Of a stretch of DNA of 64,000 bases, positions 57,265 through 64,000 are shown piece by piece. The position numbers and the translations under genes are program-made. The first letter of the stretch is position 1, and each line of letters begins with the position of its first letter. The notes beneath the pieces were generated by a model. That model did not search any database. It was not told where the DNA came from and saw only the letters and a list, made by a program, of their open reading frames with translations. The stretch comes from JACCXG01 sp963785755 (lineage in GTDB: Bacteria; Acidobacteriota; Vicinamibacteria; Vicinamibacterales; 2-12-FULL-66-21), in the NCBI GenBank assembly GCA_963785755.1, contig CAWAXG010000032.1, forward strand, positions 1-64,000. The letters are read 5' to 3'.

Positions 57265-59565
57265 TTACGCGAGCCCGACCGCGCGGCGATATCCCCACTC
57301 CGCGCACATCAGCAGCACGATGAGCCCGAGCACGATCGGCATGTGCCAGAGGTCGCGTTCTTCGACCGTGGTCACGCCGCGCCCCGAGTACCGGACATCC
57401 TCGGGCATGGCCGCGACACCTGCCGCCGGATAGTAGCGGCCGCCAGTGTCCTCGGCGATGCGGCGCAGGCGGGCGGCGTTCATGCCCGCGTCGAAGTATT
57501 CGCTTTCGCCGGGCGCGGCGCGCAGCTGCGTGACGCCGACGCCGAGCGACTTGTCGGCTCGCGTGGCGTCGACCTTGGCGCTATAGAGGCCTTCGTCAGG
57601 CGCAACGAACGTGCCGCGATACTGGCCGTTTCGTTCGCCGGTCCACTGCAGCGGAACCTCCAGCGGGCCCTTCGGGCCTTCCACGTGCGCGATGACCCGC
57701 GCGTCGTTGATCTCGACGAACGTCGGGTCGACCACGTCGGCGGTAACGGTGACCGTCTCCCCCGCTTCCACGCGGTCGGCGCTCGTATGCGCTTCGACGT
57801 GATCGGGGACTCCGTCCACGAGCCACCGCAACAGCTGCCGCCAGTAGTTCTCGTGGGTCAGATCCTCGACCGGGATGTCCGCGTGCATCTGCCACACCCA
57901 CGAGTTCTGGACCGGAAACGCAATCGCCTTACCGCGGCCATAGCGCTGATAGGCCAGCACGATCTGTTCGCGCTTGCGCTCGTCAGTGCCGCTCAAGAGA
58001 ATCGTGGCGCCCGGCTTCACGCTGCGCAGCGGATTCACGCTGGTGATGACGGGAAGCTTCTGCCAGATGCCCGCGGAGGCCTCCTCGGTCGGCCCGAGCT
58101 GCGTCACGGCGTGGGCCGCACCGGCGCGCGTGGGATGGACCTTGAGCCGCGCCACCTGACCGGCATCGAGCGACTTCGCCGCGCGCTCGATCACGACCGG
58201 CAGGGCATCGGCCACGGGCGTCCCGCCATAGCTGCCTTCGGCGAACGCGCGAGGGCCGCCGAGCATCAGGAGCCCGCCGCCGCGGCGCTCGACGAATTCC
58301 GCAATCATCCGGAGCTGATCGCCGGTGAACGCGCCCGCCTCGATGCTGCCGAGAATCAGTCCGCGGTACGCGAACAGCTCCTCGCGGGTCTTCGGAAAGG
58401 CCGCCGCGAGCTCGTCGGCGTTGTCCAGGCCCTGCCGGTAGTACTTGTTGTCTGCCGTCCGCTGCAGACCCACGACCTCGATGTTCCCGTCCTCGGCAAT
58501 GCTGGGCGCCTTGTCGACCGCGCGGCGGATGAACTTGTATTCGAAGCGCGGCTCTCCTTCGAAATACAGAATCTTCTCTTTGCGATCGCGGACGTTGATC
58601 AACGTCTCGCGCGCGTTGTTCTGGGTGACCATTTCGCCCGGTCTGGGGGCCACCTTGAATCGAAACATCCGGGCGCCCGGCTCGGACACCGTGAACCGCA
58701 CGCGCGCGGTCGCCGGCTCACCCGCCGCCGGCAGGCGCACTTCCTGGGATCCGACGATGCGCCCTTCGTCCTCTACGTCGAGCATCACCGTCTCGCCCGG
58801 GTAGCCGCTGTGCGTGATCACCGCATCGACCAGGATCGTCGTGCCTTTCAGCGCCGTCCGCGGAACCGAGATGCGGCCGATCTGGATGTCCTTGCTCAGA
58901 TGCTCCTCGCCGACGCCGACCGTGAAGACCGGCACATCCGCAGCCTTGAGCGCGAGCAGGGCGTCCGACAGCGACGCGTCGGTCGTATCCGCCCCATCCG
59001 TCACCATCACGAGCCCGGCGAGCGGCAGACCCGCCAGCTCCTGCCGCGCACCATCGAGCGCCGACCCGAGCTTGGTCTGGGACCCCGCGAACGAGAGCTC
59101 GTCAGGCGAGCCGAGGCGCCGCGACGCGGACGAGAAGCGGAACGTCCGGACGATGAATTTCTCCGACAGCGCTTTCATCACCGGCGAGTCGGCCGAGAAC
59201 TGCTCGCGCACGAACGAGCCGCGCGGCTTGCCGTTCGTATCCGCAATCTGCATGCTGCGTGAATCGTCCACGAGCACGCCGAGGAAGTTCTGCTGCGACA
59301 CGGCGGCGCGGACCACCAGGACGGGCCGGAACAGGCAGAACAGCATCAGGCCCAGGGTCGCGACCCGCAGTGTCATCAGGACCACGCGGTGACGGGTGCC
59401 AGGGCGGCCGCGTGCCGCCCGATACGTCAGAATGGTCACGGCAATCGCCGCAAGGACGAGCACCGCCGCGACGTAGGATCCTGTCGACGGGACGAGCCGC
59501 AGCTCTCCCTGCTGAAAGATGACAGGACGATATTTGAAGAGCAGCTGGAATAAAGAATCGAGCAC
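57265..59565 (-). CDS. Large VWA / GATase1-like membrane protein
   Basis: About 766 residues from GTG 59565 (VLDSLFQLLFKYRP); a TTG at 59595 extends it without support. Two N-terminal helices (YVAAVLVLAAIAVTILTYRAA; RVATLGLMLFCLFRPVLVV) are followed by a VWA domain with MIDAS VDDSRSMQI and MVTDGADTTDASL, two Ig-like regions (ILVDAVITHSGYPGETVMLDVEDEG), a GATase1-like domain (LFAYRGLILGSIEAGAFTGDQLRMIAEFVERRGGGLLMLGGPRAFAEG), NSWVWQMHADIPVEDLTHENYWRQLLRWLVDG, another Ig-like domain, and a C-terminal helix (MPIVLGLIVLLMCAEWG). The same architecture occurs in planctomycetal and acidobacterial MoxR clusters. It is the first gene of the eight-gene operon. Confidence 0.92.
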   Translation of the reverse strand: MLDSLFQLLFKYRPVIFQQGELRLVPSTGSYVAAVLVLAAIAVTILTYRAARGRPGTRHRVVLMTLRVATLGLMLFCLFRPVLVVRAAVSQQNFLGVLVDDSRSMQIADTNGKPRGSFVREQFSADSPVMKALSEKFIVRTFRFSSASRRLGSPDELSFAGSQTKLGSALDGARQELAGLPLAGLVMVTDGADTTDASLSDALLALKAADVPVFTVGVGEEHLSKDIQIGRISVPRTALKGTTILVDAVITHSGYPGETVMLDVEDEGRIVGSQEVRLPAAGEPATARVRFTVSEPGARMFRFKVAPRPGEMVTQNNARETLINVRDRKEKILYFEGEPRFEYKFIRRAVDKAPSIAEDGNIEVVGLQRTADNKYYRQGLDNADELAAAFPKTREELFAYRGLILGSIEAGAFTGDQLRMIAEFVERRGGGLLMLGGPRAFAEGSYGGTPVADALPVVIERAAKSLDAGQVARLKVHPTRAGAAHAVTQLGPTEEASAGIWQKLPVITSVNPLRSVKPGATILLSGTDERKREQIVLAYQRYGRGKAIAFPVQNSWVWQMHADIPVEDLTHENYWRQLLRWLVDGVPDHVEAHTSADRVEAGETVTVTADVVDPTFVEINDARVIAHVEGPKGPLEVPLQWTGERNGQYRGTFVAPDEGLYSAKVDATRADKSLGVGVTQLRAAPGESEYFDAGMNAARLRRIAEDTGGRYYPAAGVAAMPEDVRYSGRGVTTVEERDLWHMPIVLGLIVLLMCAEWGYRRAVGLA

Positions 59566-59652
59566 GCGGTGTCCCCGTGACGGGGGATCTGGCAACCCCC
59601 CGCGTTATTGACGACGGCTCCTAGACTCTTAGACGCCCCAGGTGGCCGATTG

Positions 59653-59658
59653 TATAAC
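59653..59658 (+). promoter_or_regulatory. Probable -10 element of the 59803 gene
   Basis: TATAAC in TTGTATAACCGG, about 145 nt before ATG 59803. It matches TTGTATAACTGG before TonB receptor 1. Confidence 0.4.
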
Positions 59659-59744
59659 CGGCGTCCGAGGGGCTCCCAAACTATTGTTGGTTCCCAAAGT
59701 ATTGCTAATAAAGACGACGCAGCCTTTCGTTCAGCTTCAGCACC

Positions 59745-59760
59745 TCCCACGATCGTGGGA
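59745..59760. promoter_or_regulatory. 16-bp perfect palindrome in leader
   Basis: TCCCACGATCGTGGGA is self-complementary over 16 bp and lies 42 bp upstream of ATG 59803, downstream of the probable promoter. It may be an operator or a leader hairpin. The rest of 59596-59802 holds only the promoter described separately. Confidence 0.5.
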
Positions 59761-59802
59761 CTAGTGGAGGGCCGGAATCACGGAATCTCCGGTGAAAAAA
59801 CG

Positions 59803-61491
59803 ATGACAGCGAGCGCCCTCCGTCTTTCCGCCATATTTGTCATGGTTCTGGCCGGCTCGACGGGGGCGCAACGCGATGCGCCCAGGCCGTCGGACGGGTC
59901 GGCGGTCATTCGCGGGCGTGTCGTCGCGGGCGACACGCTCGCGCCGCTGCGCGATGTGACGCTGAGTCTTCACCACGCCGACAAAGTGCCTACCATCCGG
60001 ACCGGCGTGCAGGTCGTGGACCAGTCGACCTTCCTGCCCGGCCTGACCGTTCGCCCCGACGCCAACGGCCAGTTCGAGCTCGTCGGGGTACCACCCGGAC
60101 GGTATCGTCTCGGGGCTACCCCTGGTCCGCGGCTCGGCCAGGTATCTGGCGGTCCGCTATCCGGATCCGGCCGCGGAAGAATCCCAACCGCTCACCGTCG
60201 CCGCCGGTCAAGTGCTGGAGCGGATTGTCGTCACGCTTCCAAGGGCCGCCGTGATCTCCGGGCGCGTGGTCGACGAGAGCGGCAACCCGCTGGCACACGT
60301 CAGCGTCAGCGCGCAGGAGATGCTGGCCGGAGAACGGCGCCGCATGGCGCCATCACCGGGTAGTTCATCACGGACGGATGACACGGGCAGTTTCAGAATC
60401 TTCGGTCTCCGTCCCGGTGAGTACGTGCTGTCCGCGATTTCGCTGCCTCTGGGGATGGTCCCCGTCGGGACGGGATCGATACCCTGTAGCCCGCCGCCAA
60501 CCTATTACCCTGGGACGGGCTCGCTGGCCGAGGCGGCGCGTATTCGTCTCGCGTCCGGCGATGAGCATGGGCCCGTCAGCTTCGTCTTCACATCAGGTTC
60601 GTCTGTCAACCGTCCGCGGCATCGTGATCGATGCCAATGGTCAACCAGCCTCGACCGTCAGCGTGAACATCCGAACCACCGAAACAACGGGTACGGGCTC
60701 GATGACGATCGGCGGGAGAACCACCAGCTCGGATGGCACCTTCGAAGTGCCGCGCGTCCCATCTGGTCAATTCATCCTCAGCGTCAGTCACTACGGTCCT
60801 GCCGGCGCACAGTTCGGATCGATTCCGCTGACGGTGACCGACGACGTCGAAGGGATCCTCATTCGTCTGCAGCCGGGGATTACGCTCAACGGGCAGGTCG
60901 TTTTCGATGGTGAAGCTCCGGTTCCTCTCCCGACGATGTATGTCGGGGCGATGCCGAGCCGCGCCGGAGGCGCCAACTCGTCCAGGGTCATGCCTGCCGC
61001 CGATCTGTCGTTCAAGCTGGAGAATCTGTTCGGCCCCATGTTCATCCGCACCGACGGGCCTCCGGGCTGGCACCTGAAGGCGGTGCTGCTCGGCGGCAGG
61101 GACGTGGCGGATCAGCCAATGGAGTTCGTCTCCGGCGGCCCGCCGCTCCAGGTAGTGGTGTCGAAGCGCATGGCGAGCCTGTCGGGCGTCGTCAGCACCG
61201 CCGCCGGCGTGCCGGCGGAATCGATGGTCGTGCTGCTCAATCAGGATCCGGCAACGTGGCAGGACGGCGTGGCGACAACGAGGACGGTCATGACGGGCTC
61301 TGACGGCAAGTACCGGCTCGAAGGGCTTCGCCCGGGACGCTTCCTCGCGGTCGCCACGCTCAGAGATGACGCGCTCGATCATGGGCACGTCAGGGGCCTA
61401 CTTCGAGATGCTCGCGAAACATGGGACGCCGGTCACGATTGACGATGGCGAATCGAAGACGCTCGATCTGAAGCGGGTCGCGGTGCAGTAG
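59803..61491 (+). CDS. Secreted carboxypeptidase-regulatory-like protein, paralog 1, frameshifted
   Basis: About 563 codons. A signal peptide (LSAIFVMVLAGSTGAQRDA) precedes repeated CarboxypepD_reg/transthyretin-like modules: SAVIRGRVVAGDTLAPLRDVTLSL...GQFELVGVPPGRYRL, then PRAAVISGRVVDESGNPLAHVSV...TGSFRIFGLRPGEYVL, then STVRGIVIDANGQPASTVSV...GTFEVPRVPSGQFILSV, then ASLSGVVSTAAGVPAESMVVLL...GKYRLEGLRPGRFL. It ends in ESKTLDLKRVAVQ. Frame changes lie near 60110, 60595 and 61395. These all-beta modules carry no metallopeptidase; they are surface or periplasmic binding modules. The next gene is a paralog with the same order and ending. Confidence 0.85.
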
Positions 61492-61583
61492 CGGGAGTAT
61501 GGGACTCGCAACGGGTATGAGACTCGCAGCGCGCTCGATTCGACAGCGGATGTTTACAAGAGGACGGGAGGACGGGAGCGGGA

Positions 61584-63274
61584 ATGGCGGTGGCGCGGGC
61601 AGCTGCCACGCTCGTGCTGATCCTGACCGGCACGGCCGGCGCGCAGCGCGATGCGTCCAAACCTTCGACTGGATCGGCAATCGTCCGTGGGACGGTGGTT
61701 GCTGCCGATAGCGGCGCGTCATGTCCGACGGAATCGTGAGCCTGAGGATGGGCGGCGTCAGGACCGGCCCCGTCAGCCCGGGGAAAACCGTCGATCGACC
61801 GAAGTGAGGACACCACGGTCGGACTGACTGCTGGCGGCCGGTTCGAGTTCCTCGGCGTGGCTCCCGGACGCTATCAGTTGACCGTGGACCCGGGGCAAAC
61901 AGCCGCACGATATCTGCCCGCCCGATATCCAGATCCTGACGCTGAAGCGACGACGCCGTTGATCGTGGCCGCGAACCAGATCATCGATCAGGTCGTCATC
62001 GCTCTTCCACGCGCGGCGGCCATCAGCGGGCGCGTCGTCAATCACGGCGGTAAGCCGATCGCGATGGCGATCGTGATGGCGCAGGAAGCCATGCCGGGAG
62101 ATCGCCTCAGGCCGGCGCAGGGGTTTTCGTCGGCTCTGGGAGATCGCACGGATGATACCGGCAGCTTTCGTATCTTCGGCTTGCGGCCAGGCGCGTACGT
62201 CGTGACGGCGCAACCGATGCGTGAGACCTTCATTTCGCTCGATGGCGCGACGGGCATCATCAGTGGTGGCGTGCTCCCGCCAACCTATTTCCCCGGCACG
62301 GTGTCACCCTCTGACGCGACGCGGATTCGCGTCCGATCCGGCGACGAACACGGACCGATTGAAATCATCGTGAGCCCGACCCGGTTCCTCACCGTCCGCG
62401 GTGTCCTGTTGGACCCTGACGGCCAGCCGGCTGCAAACGTCAACGTTTCCCTCCAGCGGCAGACCTCGGGTCTCGTCGGCGTGACGGTCACAAGGCAACA
62501 GCTCCAGAGCGGATGGCACGTTCGAGATTCGTGACGTCGCTCCTGGCGAACAGGCGATCGCTGTGAACAGGTACGGCCCGCCAGGCGCGCAATATGCCTG
62601 GGTGCCGCTGAGGGTCTACGACGACATCGAGGGCCTCACAATCCGTTTGCAGCCCGGCGTGACGATCAAGGGCCAGGTGGTGTTCGAGGGAACGCGCCGA
62701 GCCCCCTGCCGACGATGTACGTCCGGTCGGTGTCGGGACGATACGCGCAGAAGCGGCGCCCCCTCAGGTGTGATGCCGGCGCCCGATTTGTCCTTCGCCC
62801 TGGAGCATCAATTCGGCCCAACCCTCATCCGCGCGAACCGCCCCCGGGATGGCATTTGAAATCGGTCCTCCATGGAGGGACGTGATGTGACCGATGTGCC
62901 GACCGAGTTCGGTGAGGGCGCCGATCGAGTTCAGGTCGTCCTCACACAGCGTGCCGCGTCGCTCACCGGTGTCGTCACGACGGCCGCCGGCGGCGCGATT
63001 CAGGGATCGGTCGTCGTGCTCAGCGACGACCCGGCGCTCTGGCACGAACGTGCGAGTTCAACGGCGATCGTGCCCACAGCCGCAGACGGGAAATATCGGG
63101 TGGAAGGCTTACGTGCCGGCCGCTACCTCATCGTCGCGATACCCAAGGAGGAGCCGCCCGCGCCCAGCCTGACGCCGAGCCTACTTCGAGCAGCTCGCGA
63201 AACATGCCACGGCGTTGACGTTCGGCGAAGGCGAATCGAAGACCCTCGATCTGAAACGGGTCGCGGTGCAATGA
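61584..63274 (+). CDS. Secreted carboxypeptidase-regulatory-like protein, paralog 2, frameshifted
   Basis: Same design and length as the gene before it: signal peptide (ATLVLILTGTAGAQRDA), TGSAIVRGTVVAADSGA, GGRFEFLGVAPGRYQLTV, PRAAAISGRVVNHGGKPIAMAIV...TDDTGSFRIFGLRPGAYVV, LTVRGVLLDPDGQPAANVNV, YDDIEGLTIRLQPGVTIKGQVVFEG, ASLTGVVTTAAGGAIQGSVVVLSDDPALW, and the end ESKTLDLKRVAVQ. ATG 61584 has GGGAGCGGG upstream. Frame changes lie near 61715, 61810, 62505, 62700, 62860 and 63185. The pair arose by tandem duplication. The next gene is an ECF sigma factor. Confidence 0.83.
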
Positions 63275-63363
63275 GGCTGAGGGTCTTTTTCCCACCCTGC
63301 CAGCCCTGCTTCTCTTTCAAGTGAACCAAATCCGCTGCGGCGCCGTTAGCTGAGTGTCTTGCG

Positions 63364-63936
63364 ATGCGACGGATGAATGAAGCCGCCGGCCAATTCCCTG
63401 GAATCCTCGTGAGCCTGGATCGCACGCTCGAGCAGGAGTTCGAGCACCAGGTTCGTGCCTCAGCGGATCTGGCCGTGCGGGTTGCCTTCAGCGTCCTGCG
63501 ACGGCGCGAGGACGCGGAAGAGGCGGCGCAGGAAGCCTTCGCCAAGGCCTACGCCAACTTCGGGGCGCTTCGCCATCCCGATCAGTTTCGCGCGTGGATC
63601 GTCCGGGTAACCTGGCGGGTCGCAATCGACCGATGGCGATCGGATCGCCGGCGGCAGGCAAGAGAAACAGCGGCGGACGACACGGCGCGCGCATCGAACC
63701 CCGAGCAGCTGGCCGTGGAGTCGGATCGCGCGTCGCGGCTCTGGAAGGCGATCGACGCGCTTCCCGAGAAGCTCCGCATGGTGATTGTCCTGTCGGCGGT
63801 CGAAGGCCACGACGTTCGGGAAGTGGCCGGGCTCCTCCGCGTCCCGGAGGGCACGGTGAAGTCGAGGCTGTTCCAGGCCAGGAGACAGCTGGCACAGAGG
63901 CTGAGATGTCTTGCGAACGATTCAGCGACGCGATAA
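63364..63936 (+). CDS. RpoE-like ECF sigma factor
   Basis: 190 residues, intact. Region 2 reads AVRVAFSVLRRREDAEEAAQEAFAKAYANFGALRHPDQFRAWIVRVTWRVAIDRWRSDRRR, the classic ECF core with the -10 recognition helix. Region 4 reads LPEKLRMVIVLSAVEGHDVREVAGLLRVPEGTVKSRLFQARRQLAQRL. ATG 63373 is an alternative start. Its end overlaps the start of a gene for a zinc-finger anti-sigma factor (63906), the standard partner arrangement. It may control the secreted paralogs upstream, as they share orientation and are 89 bp apart, but no promoter motif proves it. Confidence 0.95.
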   Translation: MRRMNEAAGQFPGILVSLDRTLEQEFEHQVRASADLAVRVAFSVLRRREDAEEAAQEAFAKAYANFGALRHPDQFRAWIVRVTWRVAIDRWRSDRRRQARETAADDTARASNPEQLAVESDRASRLWKAIDALPEKLRMVIVLSAVEGHDVREVAGLLRVPEGTVKSRLFQARRQLAQRLRCLANDSATR

Positions 63937-64000
63937 TCGACCACGCGTGCGGTGCTCCGATCGAGCCTCACGCCGAGGCGCACCTGCGCGATTGCCAGAT
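63906..64000 (+). CDS. Anti-sigma factor zinc-finger, start of gene (cut by window end)
   Basis: ATG 63906 overlaps the sigma gene by 31 nt in another frame and stays open to the window edge, 31 codons. The encoded start (MSCERFSDAIIDHACGAP...HAEAHLRDCQ) has the beginning of the zf-HC2 pattern with HLRDC, where the following Cys would lie just outside. Such proteins hold ECF sigma factors at the membrane until a signal releases them. Confidence 0.75.
   Translation, partial: MSCERFSDAIIDHACGAPIEPHAEAHLRDCQ

Overview
This window comes from a high-GC Gram-negative bacterium, most likely an Acidobacteriota member near Vicinamibacteria. That is an inference from gene content: two Oar-like TonB-dependent receptors with N-terminal carboxypeptidase-regulatory domains, a complete ADOP-type (Acidobacterial duplicated orphan permease) transporter, a VWFA-related protein of the acidobacterial type, many secreted beta-rich proteins and a MoxR/DUF58/BatA/DUF4159 operon. 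I see no rRNA, tRNA or CRISPR array.

Layout. 1-5.3 kb: a repeat-bounded TonB receptor and a secreted TPR protein, both minus. 5.3-5.9 kb: a 105-bp inverted repeat. 5.9-8.6 kb: a two-gene molybdenum hydroxylase (IorA/IorB type, Tat-exported). 8.8-17.6 kb: a signalling and protease block with a sigma factor, an ECF sigma/Ser-Thr kinase pair, and a divergent C11 clostripain-like protease followed by a TPR-CHAT protein. 17.8-27.5 kb: membrane protein, two M16 peptidases, GIY-YIG protein, exported PCMT, methyltransferase, truA. 27.5-31.4 kb: secreted proteins, a selenocysteine peroxiredoxin, an MBL hydrolase, a histidine-kinase remnant and a response regulator. 31.5-41.7 kb: second TonB receptor, polysaccharide deacetylase, ADOP permease, ThuA lipoprotein, VWFA protein. 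42-46.7 kb: TauE permease, BNR-repeat protein, VOC protein, map, asd. 46.7-59.6 kb: an eight-gene minus-strand operon built around MoxR, DUF58, von Willebrand A proteins and two DUF4159 proteins. 59.8-64 kb: two tandem paralogous secreted carboxypeptidase-regulatory-like proteins, an RpoE-like sigma factor and the start of its anti-sigma factor.

The most notable single gene is the peroxiredoxin at 29323-29895. Its only interruption is one in-frame TGA at the catalytic cysteine, followed at the right distance by a bacterial SECIS-like hairpin, so I read it as a selenoprotein. Other interruptions in the window are different: frame changes without recoding logic (both TonB receptors, C11, CHAT, DUF4175, the paralog pair, and single shifts in MoxR, VWFA, the first sigma factor and an M16 peptidase). 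Because catalytic residues survive on both sides of the shifts, many are probably residual base-indel errors of the assembly, though real decay cannot be excluded.

Intergenic DNA is rich in repeats: three families of very short tandem/inverted repeats (ACGT-type, GATCGGTGATC-type, TGAACCC-type) at several loci, plus larger inverted repeats with a GGCGAGACCTCGCC core. Several genes have a -10 hexamer exactly 6 nt from the start codon, which suggests leaderless transcription.
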